This document shows, in pieces, positions 1 through 12,556 of a DNA stretch of 64,000 nt (positions within the stretch are counted from its first letter, which is position 1; each line of letters begins with the position of its first letter). Under the pieces are notes generated by a model that saw nothing but the letters and a program-made list of their open reading frames with translations, was not told where the DNA came from and did not search any database. The translations under genes and the position numbers were made by a program. This stretch comes from Xylaria sp. FL1777 (taxonomy: Eukaryota > Ascomycota > Sordariomycetes > Xylariales > Xylariaceae). The DNA is taken from the NCBI GenBank assembly GCA_022578965.1, contig MU400585.1, forward strand, positions 1 to 64,000. Direction: 5' to 3'.

Positions 1-3000
1 AACTATTAAAGCTTAAAATATAGCTTAAAGAAAAATTATGTTTAAAAAAACAAAACTATAATTATAAATAATATAGTTATTAAACTAATTATAAATTATT
101 AAAACACTTAGTTATTAAATAAACTTAAAAAAACAAAATTTATAAAACTTTAAAGCAAAAACAAATAAAATTAAAAGCTATAAAAAATACTATAAAAAAA
201 AAACTAATAAAAATAAACAAAGTATTTTTATAGCTTAAACTGCTTTAAATGCAACAAAATAAAAAAGCATTAATAATTAGCGCAAAAACTAATATGTTTT
301 AAAAACTAAAGCTAGCAATTTAACTAATTATTAAAAGTTATTACTATAATAAAACTATAATAAAAAACAATAATAATATTTTATGCTTAAAAGATTTAAA
401 ATATAATAAAGTATTATAAAATTGTTATATAGTATATTATTGCTACTAATACTTATTTAATAAATTAAAAAATAATTAGTTTTTTAAACAAATTGTAAAA
501 ACAAAAATATAAAACCTTTATAAATTAAAGTAATTAATTATAACTATAGTTTATTATAAAGATTTATAAAAATTTATAATATTTAAAAATGATTTTAATT
601 ATACTTATAATATTATTTTAAAAGAATATAAAAATAACTACTGCAAATATTATTAGCTAATTAAAGCATAGTTATATTAAAAAATAGTTGCTAAAAGCAA
701 AAAAGCTTAAAAACTATAATTTAAAGCTTAACTAAAAGTAAAAATAAAATAAAGCGCAATAATATTTAAAGTATAAAATAAAACAAACATTTAAACATTT
801 TATAAAAAAAAATTAAAAAACAAAATAAATACTTGCTAAAAAAGCAGCAAATAGCTAAAAAAACTAAAGCTTTATATAAAGTTTAATATAATAACTAGCA
901 AAACTAATTTAAAGTTAAACTTATATATTAAAAAAAAAAGTATAACACTTTAATTAACTTAAAAGCATAAACTAATATAATTTTATTTAAAGTAATAAAA
1001 CAAAATAAAATTCTTTAAAAATATAAGCAAAAATCCTAAAAAATTAAAAGATTTAATAAAAGCACTTTTAGTTATAATAATAATTATATACTTAAAAAAA
1101 CTAAACCTTTTAATATATTTATATAAAAACATAAAAAACAAATTATATTAAATATTATTAATATATTTAATTATAACATTATTTTAGAAATATTATAGCT
1201 AAAAACTAGCAACTTTTTAATTTAATAAAAAGCAAAAATTATTAATTAAAAAAGTAAAAAATAAAGCAAGAAAATTAAAAAAATTGCAAAAAAATTCTTA
1301 AACAAAATACTAAAAGTATATTATAAATTTTACAAACTATTTAAAAAAAAAAAAAAAAAAAACTTCTTAAATATAGCTTATAAAATTACTACATTTTTAT
1401 TAAAAAAAATATTAACTAAAGCTTTATTAAGTATACTATATAAGCTTAAACAAAATAAATGCTTTATAAAAATACATTTAAAAAAATTTAGCAAAAAAAT
1501 TTCTAAAAAAATCTTAGTTATTTGCTAAATACTTTATAGTGCTAATATTTAAAATAAAAAATAAAAAACAACTAATTAATAAAAAAAAAAAACTAATATA
1601 ATAAATAATAGTTAACTACTAACTATTAAATATAATTATTATTACAAATAAATATTTCTTTACTTTATTAATAACTATAAAAAAAAACATTAGCTAAGCA
1701 AAATAGTTTATAGTAGTTAATATTTTAAATAAATATTATGCTATTAAAATAGCTAAAAAAAAAAATAAAAAACTGCTATATAAATAATATATAAACTATA
1801 TAAATATATAGTTATATTATAAAAACTACAAAATATATTAGCTAGCTTTTAATACATAATAATAATAATTCTATAAAAGTTTTTAAACAAATTTATGTTT
1901 ATTTATTTAAATAATATTTTAATTTACTTTAAAACACTAAAAAAACATAAAAAACATGTAACTTAAGTATTAAAAACACTTAAACAAGCAAAATTATAAC
2001 TTAACACAAAAAAATATATATAATATATATAAAAAATTAACTTTTTAAGATTTATAATTACTTTAAAACAAATATAAATTTAATAATTAAAAATTAATAT
2101 AATATAAAACTAAAAAATATTTAACTTAGCTACTATTATAAACATATAACAAGCATTAAAATTTTTAAACTATGTTTAAATGTTAATTTAAAACTTTAAA
2201 AAAATAGCATTTTATTTTATAAAGTATATAAAGAAAAAATATAAAGAAAAATCCTTTTTAATTTTAAAGAAAGCTTAAAAAGCTTTTAAAAAATTAAAAC
2301 TAAAAGTTATTTTTAACTTTATAGTTAAACTACTTAATTTATAAAAAAAAAAAAAGCTAAAAATAAATGCTTTAAATAGTATAATTATAAAAGTTTTAAA
2401 ACAACTAAAAAACAATAAAAAATAGCACTTAATAGCTTATTACTTTAAAGCATTATAAAACGCAATATTATAATACTTTATATATAATAAAGAACTGCTT
2501 GCAATTATTATAGCACTTAAAAAGTAAGAACTATTTTTTATAAAAATTATAAAGTTAATTAAAATTTATTTAAATTATTAAAACTTAATAAAATTTATAA
2601 TTATGCAAAAAATTATTAAACAACATAAAAATTAAATAGTTTTTTTTTCTAAATTTAACTTTAAAATATATTACATTAAAAGAAAAAAAAACATTTAAGC
2701 AAATATACTTAGTTAATAAAGTTAAAAAAGATTTAAAGTTTTAAAAAAAAACATTTAAGTATTATATTTTTAAAAAAATAAAAGCTTAAAAATTAAAGTT
2801 ATATTTAAGAACTTTATAAATATATAGCTATAATAAGCTTATAACTTAAAAAAATTAGCATAACTATAAAAACATAAAAAATTAAAAAATAATAAGCTAA
2901 TATATAAACATAAGGTTTATTTACTAAAATTTTTATAAAACAAGTTTATTAAAAAATTCTATAAACACTTATTACATAAATACTAAAAAGTAACAAAAAT

Positions 3001-4245
3001 AATCCAATAATTACAGAAAAAATACAATTTTTTAAAACTATAAAACATAGTTAAATTTATTATAAAAAAATGCAATATTTGTAATAAAGCTAAAATAGCT
3101 TAATATAAGCTTTATAAACTACTATAACTTATATAAATACTTAAATAAGCATAGCATACTATTGCTTAAAATTTTATTATAGCATTACTTTTATTAACCG
3201 ATTTAGTTATAAAAATATAATATAATAAAATATAAGTTATTATTAATAGATTTATTAAATATGCTTACTTTTTACTGTTTAAAGAAAATATAATAGCTAA
3301 ATAACTTATATATGCTTTTATATGCTAATATTTAAATAAGCATAAGCTACTAAAAAAGATTATTTTAAACTAAAATAAATTGTTTACTTTTAAGTTTAAA
3401 ACTAGTTTTTTTAAACTTATTAGTATTAAACTAAAGTTTTTAACTGCTTATTACTTATAAATAAATAAACAAACAAAAAAACTAAACTAAATACTTAAAC
3501 AATATTTATAAAGTTATATTAACTATTAATAAAATAATTAAATAAAACTATTATTAATAGTATAAATTTTATATAATATATTAACAAACAAAAATATAAA
3601 CATATTTTTGCATAAAGCTGTTTATAAATAGCAAGCAATTATTAAAAAACAAAAAAAAACATTAATAAAAGCACCTGCTATTTTAATTATAGTACTTTAA
3701 GCAAAAATTATTATAATAAAAATTAAAATGCTATAAACTAAACTGCAACTATGTTTTTAGTTTTTATAACAATAAATATTAATATATTATAACAAAAAAC
3801 AAACTAAAAAACTAGCTTTTAAAAAAAGAAACAAGGTTTATTTGTTATAACAAAAACAAAATGCAAACATTAATATCTTTTAAATTAAAACAAAACAACT
3901 AAGCAATAAATTAAAATTTAAAAAACTTAGCTTTTTTAAAATTAAAAAAGTTATTTTATTTATTAACTATAAACTGTTATTACTAAAGAATATGTAAATT
4001 TACTTTATTTTTTACATTTTTTTACTAAAACTAGCACTTATTAAAACATTTATTAAAATATAATTAAAAATAAAAATAAATTAAAATGTTTATAAAGTTA
4101 AAAATATACTAAATTTCTGTTAAAACAATAATAACTTAAAGTATTTTATTAAATAAAAAAAATATTTATATATTAATAATACTTAAAAACTTAAAAAATA
4201 CTTAAAAACTACTAAAGTAGTTATAAATTAGTTTTATTACTAATA
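1..4245 (+). pseudogene. R1 pol: reverse transcriptase, RNase H, integrase, chromodomain (dead)
   Basis: This is a decayed gypsy polyprotein read in plus-strand frames with many TAA/TAG where Gln, Arg or Trp are expected. Reverse transcriptase lies at about 1461-2130: the YLDD box reads YLNN (1904-1915), followed by ILIYFKTLKKHKKHV, the usual post-catalytic block. RNase H is at about 2300-2730 (YNKELLAII near 2490, then QNLIKFI). Integrase shows the zinc-finger CNIC (3071-3082) and a core from about 3190 to 3560 with versions of DRxTKYA, KLFTSKFW and TAYHPQTDGQTE. A GPY/F-type KVYLL...KIKKVI module follows (about 3830-4020) and then a chromodomain (about 4090-4240; KYFIKxKKY for YLVKWKGY). 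Chromodomains of this class direct insertion to heterochromatin. The protein cannot be made because of dozens of stops and the lost Asp pair. Confidence 0.88.
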
Positions 4246-4920
4246 TTTTAACTGCTTAAAACTAAAAAAAAAAAGTTAACTTTAAAAAAAACGCTTAAAA
4301 AGTTCTAATTAAACTTAAATAAAGTAGCTTGCATTACTTTAGCTTGCTTTTTTTATTGTTTTTGCTTTTTTGCTAGCGCTTTTTGTTCTTTTTTAATGCG
4401 TTTTATTTTGTTTAGTTTATTTAAAAACTAAAGCTTTTGTTAAATTATTTTAATACTTTTTGTTTTTAAAAAACGTTTTTATATATAAAGCTAAGCTAAC
4501 TTGCTTAAAATAAAATTAAAGCTATTTTAAGCTTGTTTTAATTTTTTTTAAACTAAAAATAGCTGTTGCTTTGCTTGCTTTTTTTTTTTTTTAAAATAAT
4601 AGTATTTAAAAACTATATTGTTAATTAAGTTAATTAGAATTTCTAATTTATTACAAAAGTAATTAGCATGTACGCATTTAAAACAACAAAACATATTATT
4701 TGTTATTTTGTACGTTAATAACTAATTAAAGCAGCAAAAATAAAGCATAACTTTATAGCTAATAAAATCAATAAAAAAAGCAAAAACAAGTTTTTGCTTT
4801 GTTTTAAATAAGCAGTTAGTTTTTTTAATGCGCTTTAATATTATAACATATAAAAAAAAAAGGAAGAAAAAATACTTACAGAAAATTGTTAAAATAATAA
4901 TTTTAGAAAAAAGGAAATAA
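4246..4920 (+). other. R1 3' untranslated region with polypurine tract
   Basis: This non-coding stretch lies between the chromodomain and the 3' LTR. It ends in a purine run (4905-4920, AGAAAAAAGGAAATAA) directly against the LTR, where the plus-strand primer (PPT) of an LTR retrotransposon belongs. A second purine-rich run lies at about 4851-4871. Both agree with plus-strand orientation. The middle (about 4325-4600) is T-rich with several GCTTGC/TTGCTT words. No gene is seen. Confidence 0.7.
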
Positions 4921-5414
4921 TGTTATAAAATTAGCATAAAAGTAGCTTTTAAAACAGCTTAATGTTTTTATATATACTTTGCATTTTTTTTTTTGCTAGC
5001 TAAAGCTAAAGTTACATAATAATTTATTTAGCTTACTAAGCTTATAATAATTTAAAGCTTATTAAGCTTACAGTAATCTAAAGCTTACTAAGCTTATAGT
5101 AATTTAATACTTATTAAACTTGCAGTAATCTAAAAAAAGTTACTACTTTTTTTACCTTTTCTTTGTTTATATAAACATGCATTTCCTATATTTAATTATT
5201 TATTTAGTTCTAGTTTTTTAACTATTAATTTCTTATAATTACTAAGCATTAATATATTTATTACTTTTAATCCCTTAAAATTTCTATTAATATATAATAA
5301 TAGAAGTACTCTAAAAACCTCTTTAACGGACTACCGTTAAAGATCCTATTATTACTTACAAATTAAGACCCTAAGGGCAAACCCGTTATATTAATGTATA
5401 ATAAGTTTGTTATA
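4921..5414 (+). repeat. R1 3' LTR (494 bp)
   Basis: This is the first of four copies of the same 494-bp repeat; the others are at 6394-6887, 35462-35935 plus 49442-49461, and 51655-52148. It starts TGTTATAAAATTAG and ends TTATA (TTACA in the 6887 copy), fitting the TG...CA rule. It keeps more G and C near its 3' end (about 5320-5395, for example CCCTAAGGGCAAACCCG) than the R2 and R3 copies, so it is the least mutated LTR of the family here. Confidence 0.93.
5029..5132 (+). repeat. 4 x 26-bp tandem repeat inside the R LTR
   Basis: Four head-to-tail 26-bp units (5029, 5055, 5081, 5107) share the core AAGCTTACTAAGCTTA followed by a TAGTAAT-type word, so each contains a near-perfect AAGCTT-N3-AAGCTT inverted motif. 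The same array lies 108 bp into every R LTR (6502, 35570, 51763). Repeated motifs in an LTR U3 region are often regulator binding sites; that role is inference. Confidence 0.85.
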
Positions 5415-6393
5415 TTTGTTAGTTTAATAGCTTTGCTTTTTTTTTATAACTTAAGCGCTTTTTAAAGTTTTTAATTGTTTTAAAAGCTATAATATTAGTA
5501 ATAAATACTTATTAATTATATTTAGTTAGCTAGCTTTTTTACTTAATAAAATAATATTTTTTTTTATTATAAGTTATTTTACTTACTATATTTTTAACTT
5601 TTTATTTTTTTAACTTATTTTTAAGGTTTAGCATAAGCAAACTATATTTATGTTTAGCTTTTTAAAGCTTAAGCAACTAAATTAAAAAAATAAAATAAAA
5701 ACAGCTATATTGTTTTAAAAAACTAATATAATATACTTATAAACTAACTATAAAAAAAATTCAAAAAGGTTTAATAAACTTAAGCATTAACTTTTTATTT
5801 TTAAACTTAATATTTTTTATTAATAGTACTACTAAGTTTTTAGTTTTAAAAGTTATAAGTTTATGCTTATTATTATAATGTTCTATATATTTATTAGTTA
5901 TAATTTACTATTGCTTTATTATTTTGTTTTTAATAGTTTATAACTTATTAAAATGTTTTTGTATAGCTAAGATTTTTTTTAATATAAAGTTGTTTTTAAT
6001 AAACAAACAGAATTTTAGCATATAATTATATAAAGCTTTAAAAAGTAATCGTTTAGTTATAGAATTAATAGCAAAATTTATAGCAAAAAAAGCTTAAAAT
6101 AAAAATTAAAGCTAATTAGTTTGTTTATTATTTATAAAGCACTTAAAATAGCTTTTAATTACTTAATTTATTTGTTTTGTTTATTTATTAGTTTTAAAGT
6201 AAAATATTACTAAAAGTCTTTGCTTAACTTTTAAGTAATAACATAAATTAAACTAAAATTAGCTAATAAAAATAAAGCTTTTATTAAAAATAATACTTTT
6301 TAAGCTACTATAAATACATTTAATTTTATAGTAAAATAAAACTACTAGTTTAACTAAAGTTATAGTAGTATTAACTAAAAATAAATATATAAA
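5415..6393 (-). mobile_element. E3 fragment 1: minus-strand Ty3/gypsy (E family) pol
   Basis: The 979 bp match, in reverse complement, positions 42875-43853 of the full-length element E1, with almost only C/T and G/A differences. In a gypsy element this part falls in the integrase half of pol. It is not an internal region of R: it is the host DNA into which R1 (left) and R2 (right) inserted. Its last five bases, ATAAA (6389-6393), are the left target duplication of R2. The continuation of the same E copy is at 49462-51654. Confidence 0.9.
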
Positions 6394-6887
6394 TGTTATA
6401 AAATTAGCATAAGGGTAACCTTTAAAGCAGCTTAATGCTTTTATATATACTTTGCACTTTTTTTTTTGCTAGCTAAAGCTAAAGTTATATAATAACTTAC
6501 TTAGCTTATTAAGCTTATAATAATCTAAGGCTTACTAAGCTTACAATAATTTAAAGCTTACTAAGCTTACAATAATCTAATGTTTACTAAACTTGCAATA
6601 ATTTAAAAAAAATTACTACTTTTTTTATTTTTTTTTTGTTTATATAAATATATATTTTTTATATTTAATTATTTATTTAGTTTTAGTTTTTTAGCTATTA
6701 ATTTTTTATAACTGCTAAGCACTAATATATTTACTACTTTTAATTCTTTAAAACCTTTATTAATGCATAGTAATAAAAGTACTCCAAAAACCTTTTTAAC
6801 GAACTACTGTTAAAAATCCTATTATTACTTGCAAATTAAAACTTTAAAAGCAAACCTATTATATTAATATATAATAAGTTTATTACA
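6394..6887 (+). repeat. R2 5' LTR (494 bp)
   Basis: It starts TGTTATAAAATTAG and ends TTATTACA. It aligns along its whole length with the R1 3' LTR and R3 5' LTR, and contains the 4 x 26-bp array at 6502-6605. It is followed directly by the gag side of R. No tRNA primer-binding site is recognisable after 6887; it may be erased by mutation. Confidence 0.92.
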
Positions 6888-8675
6888 CTTTAATAACTCT
6901 TTAATTAATAAAACTTAACATATAAAAATAAATATTAGTATAAAAAGTTAAATAATAAACAATTTACAAAATAAACTTTTAAAAATATACTAAAAAAATA
7001 TTTAAAAAACAAAAATGCTAAATAGTATTATATAAGTAAACTTTACTTAATAATTAATAAACTAAATTTAAGTTATACTACTAAAAACAAAAAATTAAAA
7101 ATTAAGTTTAAAGATTTTAAAAACTTTTAAAACTAATAATATACTAAAACAATAAACTTTAATACTTTTATTAATTATTTCTATTAAAAAAAAAGCAGTA
7201 ATAAAAAAAAAAAAGTTAAGCAGTAGTAATAAAAAAAAACTAATGCTAATATTAGCATTATAAAATAAACTAGTTATTTTAACTTAAAAAACAGCTTAAA
7301 TATTAAGCATTATAACTTTTAAACTAGCATAAATATTAGCTATAATAATTAAAGCAATAATAATAATTGCTATTATAATAATAAATTAAAGTTTTAAATA
7401 AGTAATTATATTATAACTAATGCTAATATTATTATTAGTAAACTTAATGCTTATTTTTATTATTATTATACTTAAAGTAATAATTTAAAATAAAAAACCT
7501 AACTTTTTATTACTATTACTGCTTTTATTATTAAGATTATTTATAATATTAAAAATGCTAAACATTAAAAGTTTTAAACTTATTGCTTTAAAGCTTTATA
7601 ATAAATTTACAAATATAAAAGCCTTTTTAATTTATATTAAACTTTATTTAAAATAATACTTTATTATTATTACAAAAAAAAACCAAAAAATAATAACTAC
7701 TTTATAATTTTTATTAAAAAAAATATTAAAATAGTTTTAACTTATTTTAAAGGATTTTTTAAAAGTTAACAAGTTAACTAACTTTAAGCTAAAAACAAAA
7801 AAAATTTTCGAAAACTACATTAAGTTTAAAAATCAAATAAAAATACTATTTAAAAACACTTAAAAAGTAAAACATGTAAAAAAAGCACTTTATTGCTTAA
7901 AACAAATAAAAGCAGTAATAAATTATATTATAAAATTTAAACAATTAATAGCAATTTTAAGATTGCTTAAGCTTGTATTATTTTATTTATTTTATAGTAA
8001 ACTTAAAACTTAAGTTTAAAATAAACTATATAAAATAAATAAACTAGCAAAAATTAATACATATATTAATATAGTTATTATAATTAATTAACAATTATTT
8101 AACTAGTACTTTAAAACTAAAAAAACTAAAAAAAACAAAAAAAAGAATACTTAAAAAAATATTAAATAAAGATTTAAGTAAATTAATAAAGTTTAAGAAC
8201 AATAATCCTGAAATATATTTAAAGTTAAATGTTATAACTATAAAAAAAAAGAACACTTTTAAAAATAATGCTGATTTAAAAAAAAAAACGGAAAAAAAAG
8301 CTATAAAAAAAAAATTCTTTAATTTAAAAAAAAAATACAAGTTATAAAAGTTCAAAACAACAAAAAACAATAAAGCAATTTAAAAAATATATTTTTAAAG
8401 CAAAAATATAAAATTGCTATTTTAAGTTAAAACAAAAGTGCTATACTAAATAAATCTAAATGCTTTATTTATATAAGTTAAAATAAATAAGCATATAAAT
8501 ATTATTTAAAAGCTTTATAATTATTAAAACAAATTACAAAAAAATATATTTGCTATATAAACAATTAAAGTTATTTAATATATAACTTAAAAAAATAGTT
8601 TAACTAAAAATAACAAACAATAAAAAATAATAAGTTAATATAGTTAGCAAACTTATAAAACTATAAAAACTTTAA
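6888..8675 (+). pseudogene. R2 gag region (dead, lysine-rich)
   Basis: This is the interval between the 5' LTR and the start of pol, the place of gag in gypsy elements, and it is also present in R3 (52149-53839). No zinc knuckle could be recovered. The clearest coding trace is a plus-strand lysine- and leucine-rich stretch at about 8095-8370 (KNTFKNNADLKKK and similar) whose antisense shadow is an open frame in both R2 and R3. Position, sharing between copies and base composition suggest a structural Gag, but the assignment rests mainly on element architecture. Confidence 0.55.
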
Positions 8676-9091
8676 ACTACTAAAGCTTAAAATATAACTT
8701 AAAAGAAAATTATATTTAAAAAAACAAAACTATAACTATAAATAGTATAATTATTAAACTAATTATAAACTATTAAAACACTTAATTACTAAGTAAACCT
8801 AAAAAAATAAAACCTATAAAACTTTAAAACAAAAATAAATAAAATTAAAAGCTATAAAAAACACTACAGAAAAAAAACTAATAAAAATAAACGAAATATT
8901 TTTATAGCTTAAATTGCTTTAAATATAACAAAACAAAAAAACATTAATAGTTAGCGCAAGAACTAATATGTTTTAAAAATTAAAACTAATAATTTAACTA
9001 ATTATTAAGAGTTATTATTATAATAAAACTATAATAAAAAATAATAATAATATTTTATGCTTAAAAGATTTAAAATATAATAAAGTACTAT

Positions 9092-9099
9092 AAAATTAT
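9092..9099. repeat. Left 8-bp target duplication of H (AAAATTAT)
   Basis: AAAATTAT occurs here and again at 23807-23814, directly outside the terminal inverted repeats. The uninterrupted copies R1 (near 418) and R3 (near 62220) carry the site only once. Confidence 0.9.
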
Positions 9100-9124
9100 T
9101 TATTTTAGGTGCTTTAAACTAAAA
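9100..9124 (+). repeat. H left terminal inverted repeat
   Basis: It begins TTATTTTAGGTGCTTTAAAC and is the inverted match of 23782-23806. Differences are T/C and A/G only, as expected for RIP acting on two copies. Confidence 0.9.
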
Positions 9125-12100
9125 TGGTCTTTACGTTTATATTTCTTTAGCTATACTACCTTTTCACTAATTATAACCCTTTTTACTTCTTTTAACATAA
9201 ACTTAGAATTTTAGTTTAAAGCAACTATGTTAATTTTTCTGCTTACGTTCTTATTTAAAAAACAATAAACTATAATTTATTTATATAGCAACTTTAAATT
9301 TATTTAAAGTTATACTTAATTAATTAATTATTATATTTTGCATATAGTTATATTTTTTTCGTATTTTTTTAACGCTTAGTTCTTATTATATTGCATACTA
9401 TAGATTTTTTAACCAAAATATTGTTTTTTTTACTATTGTTTTTTCTGTAATTATTTTGCTTGCTTATATAGTTTACTATACTAGCGTTTATATTATTTTT
9501 TATATTTAAATTAACTGATTTTTTTAATACTATTTTTATTGCTTTTAACTTTAAAAATAATTTTAATTATAAAAGCAATAACTTAAATAAAAAATCTAAT
9601 TTTGTACGCTAGTAATAAGTTGCAATAAACATACAAAAGTACTAGTATTGCAATTATAATTAAAGCTATAATTTTTGTTAGTTTTTAAAGGGATAGCTTT
9701 TATTGCGAATTATAACTAATAATTAATTAAAGCTATAAATATGCAAAATAATTAACGTATTAAAAGACCTTAAAGTTTAATAGCGTTTTTAAAAAGCTAG
9801 TATTTAGATAAAATTTAAAAAAAACAATGCAAGTTATAATATTGCTAATATTTCTGCATTTTAAAACAAGCTTTTTACTTTATTTAAACAATTAGCTTTT
9901 ACTAAATTTAATCTTAAAGCATTTAAGGCTTTTAGTAAAAAGCTTTATTAAGTTAAAAATGTTTGTAATACGTAATAAATTAAAAAGTTATTTTGTTTTT
10001 TTTGGTTTTAAATTTAAAACGCATTTTTATGTTTTGCTGCTTTTTTTTTAGGTATTTTTACAAATTAGCAAACCAAGCGTAAATTTTATAATGCAACTAA
10101 AGCTAATATGCTGTTTTTTTATATTGCTAAAGCATATATAATTATAGTTTTATTATTAAGTATATATGCATTTTTAATAAGCAATTTTTTATAGCAATTT
10201 ATTAGCATTTATTTTTATAGTAGTAAAATATAAACTTAAGTAATTAATACTTTTGCTTGATTTAAAGTATATATTAGCTATAAGTTTGTTTTAAAACAGC
10301 TAAATAAAATAGCTAAACAAAGTTATATATATAATAATTAGTTAACTAATATTTTAGTACTTAAATTAATAAATATATAGCTTAACTTAAAGCGTATTAC
10401 TTATAACTTAAGTGCTATATTTATATATAATAATTTTAACTTTAAAAACAATATTTAAAATCTTAGCATAAATTATAAAAATATTATGTAAAATTTAACT
10501 AATTGTTTTATAGTTGCTAGTTTAAACGTGTTTAGTTTATTTATATAGTTATAATAATATATTACTACTTTTTTTAAAAAAAAATAGCTTTTTTTTTACT
10601 TAACGCTAATTTTAGCTTGTATAAATAAAGCAATTAATTATTTATTAGTTTATGCTGTTTGTTTTTTATTTAAATTATTATATTTAAAAAGGTTTGCTTT
10701 ATTTTTAAATATTACACAACTACAAAATAACGTTAGTTATATTTTGCAAACTTTTGCTATTTATAAAAACAAAAAAAAAATATTTAAAGTATATTAAATT
10801 TATAATATTTTATTTTGTACTATTTTAAATTATTAAAACTATAATAAATAATTTATAATAATATATAAAAATTAAAAAACTACATTTTTTATTTAAGCTA
10901 TAATAGCTGCTTAAATAAAAGCAAGCAATATATATAATTATAAACAATAAATGCTTTTTATACTAGCTTTTTTTTATATTGCGTTAAATTTTATTTAATT
11001 AATTTTTTGGACTTTTTAAGATTTTTTTATAAAATATAACGTATAATTCTTTAGCTGCAAGCAGCATATTAAAAAAAATAAGGTTTAATACTATTAAGCT
11101 TTGCTATTATTATATAATAAGTTTTATGTTTATATTTTAGCGTTTTTAATTTATAACTTAGTTAAATTTAGTATATTATTTCTTAATAAAGTTTAACTAA
11201 ACTATATTTAAATAGCATTAAAAAGCATAAATTTTATATTACTTAAGCAAAAAATTGCAGCTTTATAGTTTTAATAGTTAAAATATATAAGTTAAACAAA
11301 AAAATATACTTAAAACAAAAGCAAATTAATTAATATTAAGTTTTAAAGCTATTACTAATATATAAATATTATAAAATATTTACTTATAATAATTATAGCA
11401 GTTTAACTTAGCAATTATAAAATATTACGTTAAATTATTTCTTACTTTTTTATTTTTTTTTATAAAAAAAAGTTTAATAACTATAAACTAAAAATGTTAT
11501 ATTTTGTTTAATTACTTTATTTTAATGTTATAAAACTAGAACTTACAATAAAAATACTGCAGTTAGGCCTTATTTAGTATACTATAGCTAAAAGCAAGTA
11601 AAAAGCTATTAATTTAGCTTTAAAGCATATTAATAGTGCTTTTATAATTAATATAAAAAATAATAAGAACTTTATACGAAATATTTTTGTTATATTTAAT
11701 TAATTAGCTGTTATAAGCTTTTATACTGCTTTAATCCGTAGTAATATAAAACAGTTCTTTTAAATATATTAAAATAAATAGCATACTTTTTTTTTTACTA
11801 ACTAAAATATTATTAAATATATTTATAAAATATATATTAATAGCAACATTAAAAAACATATTAATAGCTATACTATATTATATAATTTTTTTAATGCGTT
11901 AGATTTATTAACAAAAAAAAAGCAATAATTTGCTAATATTAAAATTAATAAGTTTAACATTAAAGTTGTTTAATTAACTAAAGTTTTAATATAGCAAAAC
12001 ATACTAAGTTTAGCTAATAAAAATAAGCTATTTATTAAAAGTAATAAAAAATAGCAGCTATATATTTTTAATTATAAAAAAGCAAAAAAAGAAAAAAAAA

Positions 12101-12551
12101 AAACTAAAAAACTATAGCTAAATATAAATTAACGCAAAGTATTATATACGTTTTACTTCTTTTGCTTTTTTTTTAGCCTTTTAGAACTACTATTTGCTAG
12201 CAATTTTTTATTATACTTTAGTAGTTTAAATTATACTAGTAAATTTATAGCTAGCAATATATTTATATATATAAAAAAAGCACTTAAAAGTAATATAACT
12301 ATAGTTAGTTTTACTAAAAACAACAAAATAAAAATTATAACTGCTATTAAGCATAAAGCTAATTAGCTTAACTATATATTAAGCGTTTAATAAGTATTTA
12401 ACTGCTGCTTTATTTGCATTTTTAGTGTTAATTTTAAAGTTAAACAAAGTATGTTTTTAATAGTATTTTTAATTTATGTTTTATTTGCAAAATGCTTAGT
12501 ATGCTTATTAAAAGCATGCTAATATATTATAAAAAGCTTAGTATATAAAAC
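9124..12551 (+). pseudogene. H plus-strand candidate transposase frame, left part (unrecognised)
   Basis: I do not recognise this protein. The plus strand holds a stretch with relatively few stops. One trace starts near 9124 just inside the TIR (ATG, then V-F-T-F). The clearest part runs from about 11550 to 12551 and includes a basic segment KKAKKEKKKTKK near 12090. Most stops are TAA/TAG, as left by mutated CAA, CGA and TGG. It is cut at 12556 by Gypsy-1 and appears to continue at 21267. A transposase is the natural guess for the only long frame of a TIR element, but no catalytic motif is visible. Frame continuity over the whole arm is not proven. Confidence 0.35.
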
Positions 12552-12556
12552 GTAGC
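12552..12556. repeat. Left 5-bp target duplication of Gypsy-1 (GTAGC)
   Basis: GTAGC stands directly before the 5' LTR and again directly after the 3' LTR (21262-21266). This fixes both ends of the element. Confidence 0.9.

Larger units (their letters stand above)
1..5414 (+). mobile_element. R1: Ty3/gypsy chromovirus, 3' part (5' end outside window)
   Basis: This is the pol region and 3' LTR of an LTR retrotransposon family, here called R, that occurs three times in the window (R1, R2, R3), always on the plus strand. Position 1 of the window aligns with about 8676 in R2 and about 61806 in R3, so the missing upstream part (5' LTR, gag, start of pol) lies left of the window. The right end is at TTATA (mutated TTACA), directly followed by minus-strand E3 sequence beginning TTTGT, which should be the 5-bp target duplication. 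R1 is the only R copy whose pol has no insertion and is therefore the reference for the family. A complete R is about 7.7 kb (internal part about 6.7 kb plus two 494-bp LTRs). Confidence 0.93.

Noticed and set aside
4921..6887. A short non-autonomous LTR element with 494-bp LTRs and a 980-bp interior
   Set aside because: The interior is minus-strand E sequence that continues at 49462. The two LTRs belong to two different elements, R1 (3' LTR) and R2 (5' LTR).
8095..8370. Minus-strand ORF of 91 codons rich in Phe and Leu (also 53357-53635)
   Set aside because: It is a low-complexity shadow of A-rich, lysine-rich gag sequence on the plus strand. Its presence in both copies only reflects that they are the same element.
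1..8675. A tandem repeat of about 6.7-8.7 kb (units at 1, 8676 and 61806), perhaps mutated ribosomal DNA
   Set aside because: Translation shows gypsy RT, RNase H, integrase and chromodomain, with LTRs in the expected places. The periodicity comes from three separate R insertions, and no rRNA-like sequence was found.
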